Shown: positions 1 to 8,342, counted from the stretch's first letter. The stretch is 64,000 nucleotides of DNA from JAICJC01 sp963709425 (GCA_963709425.1 CAVPWG010000004.1:806001-870000); one strand, 5' to 3'. The notes: generated by a model not told the origin, from the sequence alone. A program made the numbers and translations.

Positions 1-1
1 G

Positions 2-1312
2 AGGCGGTTCGACCTGCTCAAGGCAGGTCGCGGGGTAGACCCCCGGCAGCAGACCCTGCGGGCGACCATCGCATGGAGCTACGACCTCCTCGACGAAGAG
101 GAACGGCTCTTGTTCGAGGGCTTGTCCACCTTCCGGGGCGGCTGCAGGCTCGAGGCGGCGGAGGAGGTCTGCGACGCCGACATAGACACCCTGCAGTCGC
201 TGATCGACAAGAGCCTGCTTCGCCGGCAGGGGGAGCGGTTCTGGATGCTGGAGACGATCCGGGAGTACGCGACCGAGCGACTCGAGGAGCGGAGAGCGGA
301 GGACGAGTTGCACCGCCGCCATGCCGACCACTTCCTCTCGCTTGCCGAGGACGCCGCTGTCGGCGGGCCGTCTGCGCTCCCGGAGGCCGGGGTCTGGCTG
401 CTGGACGAGCTGGACAACATCCGGCGCGCCCGTGGGTGGCTCATCGCTTCGGGCGACGTGGAGCGGGAGGCTCGCCTCGCGGTAGCTGCGTTACTTGCCC
501 TGTGGACGCAAGCCGGCCTGCAGGAGCTGAAAGCGTGGCTCATCTCGGCGCTCGACAGGTCGGCTGACCTCGACCCTGGGCTCCGAGCGGATGCGCTCGG
601 AGCCGCCGCGCTCGCGGCGGCGAACTTGGGCGAGAGCGAGGTGGCGCGGGAGTACGCCCACGAAAGCCTGGAGATCGCCCGCGGACGAAACGACAAACGC
701 CAGATCGAGTGGGCGCTTCGAGTCCTCAGCTTCGACGAGCCGGATCTCGATGAGCGTAGGCGCCTGCTCCACGAGTGCGAGGCCCTTCTCCGCGAGCTCG
801 GAGACGACGGCGGCCTCGGCTGGGTCTCCTTCCTGCTCGGAGTGACGCTCCTCGACGAGGGACGCTTCAAAGAGGCAGGCGAGGCCCTCAACAGGGCTGT
901 AGCGATTTTCCGAGGGCTCGGCAGGTGGTGGGAGGCGGCAAACGCGGAGAATGCGATCGCCTACGTGCTGATCGCGGACGGTCAGCAGCAGGCCGCGCTA
1001 CCGATTCTCGAGGAGGCTCTCCGGAGCGCGGTCGAAGTCCAGTCCGTGGCGCTGGCTGTCGAAGCGCTTGCCGCGCTTGGGTGCGTTCGGGCACAAACCG
1101 ATCCTGGCACGGCGGCGCGACTGTTCTCGGCGGCCGAGACGATTGCCGAAGAGAGCGGGCAACGGCTCGACACAAGCTACACGCTTCCCTTTGTGGACAG
1201 GGCTGCAGAGGCGGCCCGCCAGCGGCTCGGCGACGCGTTTGGCGTGGAGTGGAGGGCCGGGAGTGAGCTGACACTGAACGAGGCGGTCGCGCTGGCGCTT
1301 GGTGAGGAATGA
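2..1312 (+). CDS. C-terminal part of large ATPase/TPR regulator (LuxR/AfsR/cyclase-ATPase type), 5' truncated by window edge
   Basis: The frame is open from the first bases of the window, so the N-terminus lies outside it. The visible 436 residues begin with the segment RQQTLRATIAWSYDLLDEEE, which in actinobacterial NB-ARC/AAA signalling ATPases follows the nucleotide-binding domain. A winged-helix-like stretch (SLIDKSLLRR, then MLETIREYATERLEE) and a long alpha-helical TPR-like region follow. The end, LTLNEAVALALGEE, is typical of these proteins when they lack a C-terminal LuxR HTH domain. The missing N-terminus could be a nucleotide cyclase or a DNA-binding domain, which decides whether this is a cyclase-ATPase or an AfsR-like regulator. 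No target can be named from the sequence. Confidence 0.75.
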   Translation, partial: RRFDLLKAGRGVDPRQQTLRATIAWSYDLLDEEERLLFEGLSTFRGGCRLEAAEEVCDADIDTLQSLIDKSLLRRQGERFWMLETIREYATERLEERRAEDELHRRHADHFLSLAEDAAVGGPSALPEAGVWLLDELDNIRRARGWLIASGDVEREARLAVAALLALWTQAGLQELKAWLISALDRSADLDPGLRADALGAAALAAANLGESEVAREYAHESLEIARGRNDKRQIEWALRVLSFDEPDLDERRRLLHECEALLRELGDDGGLGWVSFLLGVTLLDEGRFKEAGEALNRAVAIFRGLGRWWEAANAENAIAYVLIADGQQQAALPILEEALRSAVEVQSVALAVEALAALGCVRAQTDPGTAARLFSAAETIAEESGQRLDTSYTLPFVDRAAEAARQRLGDAFGVEWRAGSELTLNEAVALALGEE

Positions 1313-1411
1313 GCCCGGCCGAGCCTCCGAACCCGGCTCGTCCGTCTGAGGCATCGGTGGAGTACACGTCGGATAGCCTGTCGATTAGCCGCGTCTGAAA
1401 CGGAGGCACCC

Positions 1412-2245
1412 ATGACGCCGGGCATCGACCCGTATCGTGTGACCGATCAGCTGGAGGATGCCGTTCTCGACGCCATCGTTACGCGCCTGGAGGGGCGGGG
1501 CCAGCAACCGGTGTTCGTCCGCATGTTGGATGAGTATCTCGATGCGATGGGCATCGACGACGCCGACGCGGTCGTCGATTTTGGCTGTGGCACCGGTGTA
1601 GCGTCCCGCCGGATAGCCAGCCGATCGGCGTTTTCGGGGCACGTCACGGGTATCGATCGCAGCCCATTTCTCATCCGCACGGCGACGCGGTTAGCGAACG
1701 AGCAGAACCTCGCGACTCGCATCGACTTCCGCGTCGGCGACACGCAGAGTCTCGATCTGGGCGCTGCCGAGTTCGATGCCGTCGTCGCGCACACATTGAT
1801 CAGCCACGTCGAGAGGCCCGCCGCAGTGTTGGCCGAAGTCGCCCGCGTCACCAAGCCCGGCGGTTCGATCGGAATCTTCGACGGCGACTACGCGTCGGTC
1901 ACCTTCGGCCACCCCGACCCTGATCAGGGCAAACGAGACGACGAAGCTCTGATCGCCGCCATCGTCACCAACCCGCGTGTCATGCGCCAGATGCCGGTGC
2001 TCGCTCGTGAAGCCGGGCTCGAGCTCATAGCCTCGCTTCCCTACATTGTCGCCGAGGTGGGAGAGGCCGACTTCTGGCGTCCGGCGATCGAGTCGTTCCG
2101 CAAGCTGATGCCCACGGCTGGGTCGATGACGGAAGCCGAATCGAACTCGTGGGCCGAACGCTTGCTGCAAGCATCGGAAGCTGGTCTCTTCTTCGGCGCG
2201 AGCAACTACTACGGATACGTCCTGCGCAAACCACCGCAGGCATAA
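1412..2245 (+). CDS. Class I SAM-dependent methyltransferase
   Basis: A 277-residue protein with the class I methyltransferase motif I VVDFGCGTGVASRR near residues 50-63. An acidic motif II region (GIDRSP), the post-motif VVAHTLISHV, and the motif LAEVARVTKPGGSIGIFDGD follow, as in the Methyltransf_11/25 families. The ATG has a GGAGG-type ribosome site about 8 bases upstream. It stands alone, 99 bases after the truncated regulator. The substrate cannot be deduced. A small-molecule methyltransferase is more likely than an RNA or protein one, because no accessory domain is visible. Confidence 0.85.
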   Translation: MTPGIDPYRVTDQLEDAVLDAIVTRLEGRGQQPVFVRMLDEYLDAMGIDDADAVVDFGCGTGVASRRIASRSAFSGHVTGIDRSPFLIRTATRLANEQNLATRIDFRVGDTQSLDLGAAEFDAVVAHTLISHVERPAAVLAEVARVTKPGGSIGIFDGDYASVTFGHPDPDQGKRDDEALIAAIVTNPRVMRQMPVLAREAGLELIASLPYIVAEVGEADFWRPAIESFRKLMPTAGSMTEAESNSWAERLLQASEAGLFFGASNYYGYVLRKPPQA

Positions 2246-2253
2246 CTATTCGG

Positions 2254-2275
2254 TGAGCTCCAGAGTGACTCTGGG
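2254..2275 (+). terminator. Possible hairpin after methyltransferase gene
   Basis: Just past the methyltransferase stop, CTCCAGA and TCTGGGAG can pair across a short loop with one bulged base. There is no T-run, so the terminator assignment is weak. Confidence 0.25.
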
Positions 2276-2360
2276 AGCCGGATTGCGGGTTCTTGACGCG
2301 CTCCTGGTTCACACTGCTACCGGCTAATGGTTCACATGGTGCCACAGGAAGGAGTCGTCG

Positions 2361-2460
2361 GCGGCGGGACGGGACGGCTGAGCTCGTGAGCTCGACCCGG
2401 TCTTGAAGACCGGAGACGGCGTGCAACCTCGTCGTGGGTTCGAGTCCCACCCCCGCCGCT
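2361..2460 (+). tRNA. tRNA-like sequence with long variable arm, anticodon loop CTTGAAG (TGA, Ser); D-arm aberrant
   Basis: Three parts look like a type II tRNA. The anticodon stem-loop is CCGGT-CTTGAAG-ACCGG (2397-2413), giving TGA. An extended variable arm of about 20 bases follows. The T-arm is GTGGG-TTCGAGT-CCCAC (2434-2450). The 3' acceptor CCCGCC pairs with GGCGGG near 2363. The D-arm does not fit: instead of a normal Ser D-loop there are two GAGCTC hexamers, about 8 extra bases, and no GG pair for the D-loop/T-loop contact. At about 100 bases it is long for tRNA-Ser and nearer tRNA-Sec in length, but the anticodon on this strand is TGA, not TCA. It may be a decayed tRNA-Ser, an unusual Ser/Sec-type tRNA, or a tRNA hit by indels. 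Confidence 0.4.
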
Positions 2461-2639
2461 CGCTCGCTAGCTCTCCTCGACGCTGCTCGGCATTAGAGGC
2501 GCGACGGCGTCGGCTGGCTCCATGAACCACCTCGACGCGCTCCGGGCGCGGGTCAGTTCCACCCAGGGCAGATTCGGAAGCCCCCTTGCGGGCGGATACC
2601 CGGAGCTTTCGGTACCGGACGATCGTGGACGGCCAATTC

Positions 2640-3821
2640 TCAGGGGCGGCGGAGGATGACGGCGTATCCCTGTCCGCCGCCACCGCACAGGGTGGCGGCG
2701 CCGTGGTCAGCCTTGCGCCGGCGCATCTCGTGCACGAGCGTGACCGCCATCCGGGCTCCGGTCGAGCCGAGGGCATGTCCGAGGGCGACGGATCCCCCGT
2801 TCGCGTTCACGATGCCCTGATCGAGGCCAAGGAGGTGACTGGCGTGCACGGCGACGGACGCGAACGCTTCGTTGATCTCGACGACTGCGAGGTCGTCGAC
2901 GGAGAGCCGTGCCCGGTGGAGCGCATTTTCCAGCGCGATCGCGGGGACGGTGTGCAGGCAGGGGAAGTTGTCGGCGCACATCGCGGATGCCACGATCTCG
3001 GCCAGTGGTTCGAGGCCGAGCCGCTCCGCGCGATCCGCGCTCATCACGACGACGGCGGCAGCGCCGTCGGCCAGCGGCGAGGCGTTGCCCGCGGTGATCG
3101 TCCCCGTCGCGGTGAACGCGGGTCGCAGCTCAGCGAGCGATTCCGGAGTGGTGGCCGGCCGGATGCCCTCGTCGCGCTCGATCGTCGCGCTCGACGTCAC
3201 GTCTCCGTCGACGTCGACCGCGACGACCTCCTGAGCGAAGCGGCCCGAAGACCAGGCATCGTTGGCGCGTTGGTGCGATCGCGCCGCCCAGGCGTCCTGC
3301 TCCTCACGCGAGATCTCGAGCTCGGCGTTGACCTCGTCGGACGACTCGCCCATGACCTGACCGCTGAACGTGGACCACAGCCCGTCGAACATCATCGCGT
3401 CGACCGTCTGCGCATCCCCGACGCGGGCGCCCCAGCGGAGCGTCGGCAGCAGGTACGGGGCGTTGGTCATCGACTCCATCCCGCCCGCAACGACCGTTTC
3501 CACCTCACCGGCGCGGATCATCTGGTCGGCGAGGCCGAGCGCGGTCAGGCTCGAGAGGCAGACGTTGTTGATCGTGATCGCCGGCACCTCGCGCGGGACG
3601 CCCCCGGCGATCGCCGCCTGGCGAGCCGGGTTCTGTCCCGCACCCGCCTGGAGGACGTGCCCCATCACCACCCAGTCGACGGCGGTGGGCGGGATACGCG
3701 CGCGTGCTGTCGCCGCTTCGATGGCGACCGCGCCGAGGTCGACGGCCGTCAGACTCCGCAGCCCCGCCCCGTACCTGCCGACAGGCGTTCTGACGGCGGA
3801 AACGATCACCGATCGCGTCAT
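2640..3821 (-). CDS. Acetyl-CoA C-acetyltransferase (thiolase)
   Basis: A 393-residue protein, the normal length for thiolase II. It has the nucleophile cysteine in NNVCLSS (Cys88), the block GMESMTNAPYLL, the catalytic motif NEAFASVAVH, the histidine region GHALGSTGAR, and the second catalytic cysteine in CGGGGQGYA near the C-terminus. It condenses or cleaves acetyl-CoA/acyl-CoA in fatty-acid oxidation, ketone or polyhydroxyalkanoate metabolism; the specificity is not visible. It is divergent from the flavin oxidoreductase gene, with about 50 bases between starts. A long open frame exists on the opposite strand but reads as a GC-bias shadow. Confidence 0.93.
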   Translation of the reverse strand: MTRSVIVSAVRTPVGRYGAGLRSLTAVDLGAVAIEAATARARIPPTAVDWVVMGHVLQAGAGQNPARQAAIAGGVPREVPAITINNVCLSSLTALGLADQMIRAGEVETVVAGGMESMTNAPYLLPTLRWGARVGDAQTVDAMMFDGLWSTFSGQVMGESSDEVNAELEISREEQDAWAARSHQRANDAWSSGRFAQEVVAVDVDGDVTSSATIERDEGIRPATTPESLAELRPAFTATGTITAGNASPLADGAAAVVVMSADRAERLGLEPLAEIVASAMCADNFPCLHTVPAIALENALHRARLSVDDLAVVEINEAFASVAVHASHLLGLDQGIVNANGGSVALGHALGSTGARMAVTLVHEMRRRKADHGAATLCGGGGQGYAVILRRP

Positions 3822-3872
3822 GCCGGAGTTCTCACCGCGGTGCAGTGTAGGGTTGCCGGGAGGGCGAGGCTG

Positions 3873-5006
3873 TTGGCCTGTGAGCTTTTGGTTGTCGGTG
3901 GGGGACCGTACGCGTTGTCGACCGCGGCGCTGGCCCGCGAGCGCGGTATCGAAACCACCGTCATCGGCTCGCCGATGGAGTTTTGGCGCGAGAACATGCC
4001 CGACGGCATGTTCCTGCGGTCAGGGCCCGACTGGCACCTCGATGCGTCGCATGTGCACACGCTTGACGCGTATCTCGAGGAGCACGGGATTGCAAGGGCG
4101 ACGGTCGACCCGATCCCGATCCGAGTCTTCCTGGAGTACTGCGAGTGGTTCCAGCGCACCAAGCACGTCAAGGTCCGCGACGAGCGCGTCAGCGCCCTCA
4201 CGAAGACCGACGGCGGGTTTCAGGCGACGCTCGCCGGCGGGGAGCGGATCGTCGCACGGGCCGTCGTCTCCGCTCCGGGGGTCCGCCACTACGCCCAGAT
4301 CCCGGACTGGGCTTCCTCCGTCCCGCCGGGACGCGCCGACCACACCTGCGAGCTGGTGCGCTTCGACCATCTCGCCGGCTCCCGCGTCCTGATCGTCGGC
4401 GGGCGCCAGAGCGCCTACGAGTGGGCGGCGCTGCTCCGCGAGCACGGCGTCGTGCGAATCGACATCGTCCACCGCCACGCCGTCCCCAAGTTCGAGCGGG
4501 TGAGCTGGAGATTCGTGGATGCTCACGTGGAGAACACGATCAGCACTCCCGGATACTGGCGCGGCCTGCCCGCATCTTCACGAGCGACCGTCGCACGACA
4601 ATTCTGGGAGGTCGGTCGGCTCACGCTCGAGCACTGGCTGCTTCCGCGGCTCGACTGGGAGGGCCTCCACCGCTGGCCCGGCACGGAGGTCGTCGAAACA
4701 CGTCCGTCGGGCGGGGAGCTGGACATCGTGATGTCGAACTCCCAGCGCGTCTCCGTCGACCACATCGTGTACGCCTCCGGCTATCGCGCCGATCTCTCGC
4801 GTGTGCCATACCTGGCGGGGCTCATGCAGCAGCTCGACCGGACGAACGGATTTCCCGCGCTCAATGAGGCCTTCGAGACAAACCTCGCAGGCCTCTACAT
4901 CACCGGCTTTTCTGCCACCAACGACTTCGGCCCGTTCTTCGGCTTCGTCAAAGGCTGCCCGGCCGCAGCGACACTGATCGTCCGAGACCTACTGGCGCGC
5001 CGCTGA
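3873..5006 (+). CDS. FAD/NAD(P)-binding oxidoreductase (flavin monooxygenase-like)
   Basis: About 377 residues. The N-terminus ELLVVGGGPYALSTAALA is a Rossmann FAD-binding fold. A second dinucleotide motif, VLIVGGRQSAYEWAALL, lies near residue 170. IVYASGYRADL and the C-terminal GLYITGFSATNDFGPF are typical of flavin-dependent monooxygenases and amine hydroxylase-like enzymes. I chose the TTG start because it follows a GGGAGGG ribosome site and begins just before the FAD motif; the frame is open further upstream but there it only overlaps the thiolase gene. The substrate is unknown. Confidence 0.82.
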   Translation: MACELLVVGGGPYALSTAALARERGIETTVIGSPMEFWRENMPDGMFLRSGPDWHLDASHVHTLDAYLEEHGIARATVDPIPIRVFLEYCEWFQRTKHVKVRDERVSALTKTDGGFQATLAGGERIVARAVVSAPGVRHYAQIPDWASSVPPGRADHTCELVRFDHLAGSRVLIVGGRQSAYEWAALLREHGVVRIDIVHRHAVPKFERVSWRFVDAHVENTISTPGYWRGLPASSRATVARQFWEVGRLTLEHWLLPRLDWEGLHRWPGTEVVETRPSGGELDIVMSNSQRVSVDHIVYASGYRADLSRVPYLAGLMQQLDRTNGFPALNEAFETNLAGLYITGFSATNDFGPFFGFVKGCPAAATLIVRDLLARR

Positions 5007-5252
5007 CGAGCCGGTTGGATTCACTGCCTGTTCGAGGAGTCGATCGGCTTCTTCGAGTGTGGCCCGCGCCCGCCTCGCGGCGCCGTGACTCGTCGGTGTT
5101 CGCGACAAGCGCAGCCAAGCATGCCTGGCCTCGGGAATGCCCGTCGTCGCCTGCACCGCCTGCTGGATCGACTCTTCCGCGGAAACGACATCGCCGTCGT
5201 CGCAAACGTGATAGCTGAGACTCCGTCCCCGGTGACGATTCCGCTCAACCAC
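4989..5252 (-). CDS. Possible small hypothetical protein
   Basis: An 87-codon open frame starting at a GTG and overlapping the end of the oxidoreductase gene tail to tail. The translated C-terminal half has believable amphipathic helix character (AEESIQQAVQATTGIPEARH, then ATLEEADRLLEQAV), but no family is recognised. It starts 11 bases from the partial tRNA-Thr repeat at 5263, so it could be a remnant cut by an integration event. Confidence 0.25.
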   Translation of the reverse strand: MVERNRHRGRSLSYHVCDDGDVVSAEESIQQAVQATTGIPEARHAWLRLSRTPTSHGAARRARATLEEADRLLEQAVNPTGSSAARQ

Positions 5253-5262
5253 GCCGAATAGA

Positions 5263-5293
5263 GCGAAGCCCTCTAACGGACTCGAACCGTTGA
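5263..5293 (-). repeat. 31-bp partial copy of tRNA-Thr 3' end (att-like)
   Basis: Identical over 31 bases to 44211-44241, the T-arm and acceptor 3' end of the intact tRNA-Thr(GGT) plus 4 bases downstream, in the same orientation. It lacks the anticodon half. Such 3'-end fragments are the usual scar of site-specific integration into a tRNA gene. Confidence 0.85.
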
Positions 5294-5321
5294 GGGCATC
5301 AGCGGGCAGTTGGGACACCAC

Positions 5322-5356
5322 CGGGTCGGGCCGGGGTATTAGCCCGGCCCGACCCG
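5322..5356 (-). terminator. Strong GC-rich hairpin downstream of CPBP protease gene
   Basis: A perfect 14-bp inverted repeat (5322-5335 with 5343-5356) around a 7-base loop GTATTAG, 18 bases past the CPBP stop codon on the minus strand. There is no uridine tract. It fits the U-poor hairpin terminators common in high-GC actinobacteria and could stop transcription from either side. Confidence 0.6.
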
Positions 5357-5374
5357 TCTGCTTGCGTCCCTGTG

Positions 5375-6181
5375 TCAGGCGACGAGTGTGAGGATGACGA
5401 TCCCGAGGAACACGCTGGACGCGCTGTGGACGGCGATGCCGATCCATGCGCTTCGGTAGCGCTTGGTGGGGTAGGCGTAGATGAATGTGTCGAGCAGTGC
5501 GGACGGCATCGCCCACGGCTCGTGCAGGTGGTATGCGGCGAACAGGACGCCGTTGGCGAGCCAGTCGGCGCGGCCGAAGGCGCGGTTCATGCGGGGGAGC
5601 AGGAATCCGCGGAAGAGCAGCTCCTCGCCCAGCACGGTGTTGAACAGGAACATCACGAGGATCAGTGCGTACCAGCCCCAGGCGCCGCTGAGGAATGCGT
5701 GGCCGGCGTGTGAGTTGAGGAACGTCGAGAAGTCGCGGTTGCTCGGGCCGGTCACGAATGGCACGCCGTCGATGACCGCGGCCGCGAGGATCAGCGGAAT
5801 CAGGACCAGCCAGACCCTGCCGCCGACGCGGCCGCTGCGCGGGCTCTTCGGTGAGCGAAGCCAGAGCGCCTCGCGCGTCGTCGTCCAGCGAAGCGTTCCC
5901 TGCTCCTGCCGAAGCAGTGCGGCGACCAGGACGAACTGCCAGATCAGGCCGGCGGCGAAGCACACGATCAGGGCCTTGATCATCGGCACGTTTCCGGTGC
6001 CGGCGAAGCTGTCCTTGATGGCAGGGGCGACGAGCCAGGCCAGCGCCCCCATCGGCAGCGCGGCCGCCGCCCATACCGCGAGGATTCGCCGGATCCCGTA
6101 CTGCGGGATGGCGACGTTCGCGGGCGCCTGGTCGGCTGTTGAAGGTACAGCTCCGGCAGTTGATGCGTGTGACGTGTTCAT
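5375..6181 (-). CDS. CPBP family intramembrane metalloprotease
   Basis: A 268-residue membrane protein with about seven hydrophobic segments. It has the CPBP/Abi glutamate motif EELLFRGFLLPR, the second conserved histidine block AAYHLHEPWAM, and the third near IGIAVHSASS. The family includes CAAX-prenyl-protease relatives, bacteriocin-immunity proteins and regulated intramembrane proteases. The start ATG (MNTSHAST) has AAGGAGA upstream. It is divergent from the histidine kinase gene with about 160 bases between, so the two may share a regulatory region. It lies between the two partial tRNA-Thr repeats at 5.3 and 8.3 kb. Confidence 0.88.
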   Translation of the reverse strand: MNTSHASTAGAVPSTADQAPANVAIPQYGIRRILAVWAAAALPMGALAWLVAPAIKDSFAGTGNVPMIKALIVCFAAGLIWQFVLVAALLRQEQGTLRWTTTREALWLRSPKSPRSGRVGGRVWLVLIPLILAAAVIDGVPFVTGPSNRDFSTFLNSHAGHAFLSGAWGWYALILVMFLFNTVLGEELLFRGFLLPRMNRAFGRADWLANGVLFAAYHLHEPWAMPSALLDTFIYAYPTKRYRSAWIGIAVHSASSVFLGIVILTLVA

Positions 6182-6339
6182 CGTGGGTCTCCTTCGGGGT
6201 TTGTGAACACGACCGACGCTATGGGGCAGGCGAGGCAGCCGCATCGTCGGGAGGCCGGATTCCGCCTCGTCCCCGGAGGTGATTCCGTCTCCTGCTTGAG
6301 TCGGAGGCGGGGCGGGCGGATCTGCAGTACGTTCACCGC

Positions 6340-7551
6340 GTGACTCGGATCCGAAGCGCCGCGCATGAGTACTGGTTCGAGCTGCTGATGGCGGTTCTTG
6401 GAGTCGCCGGCATGCTCGAGCTGATCGTCGGCCGCGACCTGCCCGGCGCACCCGACATGTCGTTGTGGTTCTCACTGCCGGCGGTGGCGATTCTCGTGGC
6501 GCCGCTCTTGGCACGTCGGCGGTTCCCGTTTGCTGCGCCGGTCGCCTACTGGCTGATAGCCGCGGGACTCACATATGTGAACGGGCTCCTGATCCCGTTC
6601 ATCGGCAGCCTCGGTGTGGTGGGTTTGGCGGCGGCGTTCCTGCTCGGGAACCTGCGTGACGAGCGGAAGGCGGGGATCGGCCTGGCGGTCGTTGTCGGCT
6701 CCATAGTGGTCGTGGTCGCCAACATCCCCGGTACCCAGTCGGCAAGCGACCTTGTCTTCATCCCGCTACGGTTCGTGGTCGCCTGGATTGCGGGCTACGC
6801 GATGCGTGAGCGGTCACAGCAGACCGAGGCGGCCGAGATGCGGGCAAGCCTGGCGGAGCGCGAGCGCGAGGCGGCGGAGATGCGAGCGATGCTCGCCGAG
6901 CGCGAGCGGGAGGCCGCCGCTCGGATTGCGGTGGCAGAGGAGCGGGCGCGGATCGCCCGAGAGCTCCACGACATCGTCGCGCACGCCGTCAGCGTGATGG
7001 TGCTGCAGGTGGGCGCGGTACGCCACAAGCTGCCCGAGACGCTGGACGAGGACAAGGACGCTCTCGGCCGCGTCGAAGGGGCAGGCCGGGCGGCGCTATC
7101 CGAGATGCGCCGCCTGTTGGGAGCGATGCGCCGCGACGGTGACAGCGTTGAGCTCACGCCGCAGCCGGGCCTCGACGGCCTCGAGGCCCTTGCGGACGAC
7201 GTTGAGCGCGCCGGACTCCCCGTGCAGCTCCACTTCGACGGCGACCGCCACCCGCTGCCGCGCGCCATCGAGCTCTCCTCCTATCGGATCGTGCAGGAAG
7301 GTCTCACCAATGCACTCAAGCATGCGAAGGCGACACAGGCCGACGTGACCGTCCGGTACCGCCCGACCCGCGTGGAACTGGAGGTCCGCGACGACGGCAA
7401 GAGCGCCCCAGCGAGCGACGGACTCGGCCACGGGCTGGTCGGCATCCGCGAGCGAGTCAAGATCTACGGCGGAGAGATGTCAGCCGGGCCCGCGCCAGAC
7501 GGCGGCTTCGTCCTCAGCGCGAGGCTACCCGTCGACCATCAGCTCGCATGA
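6340..7551 (+). CDS. Sensor histidine kinase (NarL/DesK-type, HisKA_3)
   Basis: 403 residues. Residues 15-155 hold four to five hydrophobic segments with little outside loop. A linker repeats EMRA-LAEREREAA as a coiled coil. The HisKA_3 box RELHDIVAHAVSVMVLQ (phospho-acceptor His210) follows, then a HATPase domain with the N-box region SSYRIVQEGLTNALKHA and G-boxes VRDDGK and GHGLVGIRERV. The GTG start follows directly on the divergent promoter region. It overlaps the response regulator gene by 4 bases (ATGA), so the pair is translationally coupled. The signal is unknown; a bilayer or envelope cue is plausible from the membrane-only sensor. Confidence 0.93.
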   Translation: MTRIRSAAHEYWFELLMAVLGVAGMLELIVGRDLPGAPDMSLWFSLPAVAILVAPLLARRRFPFAAPVAYWLIAAGLTYVNGLLIPFIGSLGVVGLAAAFLLGNLRDERKAGIGLAVVVGSIVVVVANIPGTQSASDLVFIPLRFVVAWIAGYAMRERSQQTEAAEMRASLAEREREAAEMRAMLAEREREAAARIAVAEERARIARELHDIVAHAVSVMVLQVGAVRHKLPETLDEDKDALGRVEGAGRAALSEMRRLLGAMRRDGDSVELTPQPGLDGLEALADDVERAGLPVQLHFDGDRHPLPRAIELSSYRIVQEGLTNALKHAKATQADVTVRYRPTRVELEVRDDGKSAPASDGLGHGLVGIRERVKIYGGEMSAGPAPDGGFVLSARLPVDHQLA

Positions 7552-8204
7552 GCATCCGCGTGCTCGTCGCCGACGACCAGTCGATGGTCCGCGCAGGCTT
7601 TCGCATGCTGCTCTCCGGCGAGCCTGACATCGAGGTGGTCGCCGAGGCGAGTAACGGGCTCGAAGCAGTCGACAAGACTGCACGGTACTCGCCTACGGTG
7701 GTGCTGATGGACATCCGCATGCCCGAGCTCGACGGCCTCGAGGCGACGCGACGGATCCTCGCCGCCGACCCGGGCGTTCGGATCCTCATCCTGACGACGT
7801 TTGACCTCGACGAGTACATCTATGAAGCCCTTCGCGCCGGCGCCAGCGGCTTCGTCCTCAAGGACGACCCGCCCGAGCAGCTGATCGCGGCCATCCACAC
7901 CGTCGCCGCCGGTGAAGCACTCCTGTCCCCCGCCGTGACCAAGCGCGTGATCCAGCAGTTCACGCGAGCTCCGCACCCGACGCCCCCCAAGGCGCTCGAC
8001 GACCTGACCGAGCGCGAGCTCGAGGTCCTGGGTCTAGTGGCCCGGGGCTTGTCGAACGCCGAGATCGGCCAGAAGCTCTACATCAGCGAGACCACGGTCA
8101 AGACCCACGTCACGCACATCCTGCAAAAGCTCGAGCTCCGAGATCGCGTTCAAGCCGTCGTCCTCGTCTACCAGACTGGCATCGCTGGCGACTCGGGTCC
8201 TTGA
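7548..8204 (+). CDS. LuxR/NarL-family response regulator
   Basis: 218 residues. The receiver domain has the acidic pair ADD near residue 9, phospho-acceptor Asp55 in VVLMDIRMPE, the conserved Thr in ILILTTFD, and Lys in FVLKDDPPEQL. The C-terminal LuxR HTH reads LTERELEVLGLVARGLSNAE through TVKTHVTHILQKL. It is the cognate regulator of the preceding kinase. The adjacent divergent CPBP gene is a natural candidate target, but this is inferred from position only. The gene ends 93 bases before the tRNA-Thr-derived 46-bp repeat. Confidence 0.93.
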   Translation: MSIRVLVADDQSMVRAGFRMLLSGEPDIEVVAEASNGLEAVDKTARYSPTVVLMDIRMPELDGLEATRRILAADPGVRILILTTFDLDEYIYEALRAGASGFVLKDDPPEQLIAAIHTVAAGEALLSPAVTKRVIQQFTRAPHPTPPKALDDLTERELEVLGLVARGLSNAEIGQKLYISETTVKTHVTHILQKLELRDRVQAVVLVYQTGIAGDSGP

Positions 8205-8296
8205 AATCTTCTATCCCAGCCCTCGGCAAACCCGATAGACTCGCGTGGTTCTCGTCCATTCGGCTAGCCCGGAAAACCGCATGGTTGAGCCAAAAA

Positions 8297-8342
8297 AAGC
8301 CCTCTAACGGACTCGAACCGTTGACCCCCTCCTTACCATGGA
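8297..8342 (-). repeat. 46-bp direct repeat of tRNA-Thr 3' half (att site)
   Basis: Identical over 46 bases, same orientation, to 44214-44259 within and just past the intact tRNA-Thr(GGT): anticodon loop, variable loop, T-arm and 3' acceptor. Similarity stops sharply on both sides. This is the classic form of an attachment site left by a tyrosine-recombinase element that enters at a tRNA 3' end. Confidence 0.9.

Noticed and set aside
2397..2413. Selenocysteine tRNA reading of the tRNA-like sequence (TCA anticodon).
   Set aside because: TCA appears only on the minus strand, where the T-loop and acceptor are not in tRNA order. On the plus strand, which has a correct T-arm, the anticodon is TGA. 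No selA/selB is in the window.
2586..3872. N-terminal extension of the flavin oxidoreductase frame across the thiolase gene.
   Set aside because: The extension lacks recognisable sequence and overlaps a complete thiolase on the other strand; the TTG at 3873 with GGGAGGG upstream starts right before the FAD motif.
6182..6514. Longer N-terminus for the CPBP protease.
   Set aside because: It would overlap the start of the divergent histidine kinase gene and has no membrane or family sequence; ATG 6181 has AAGGAGA upstream.
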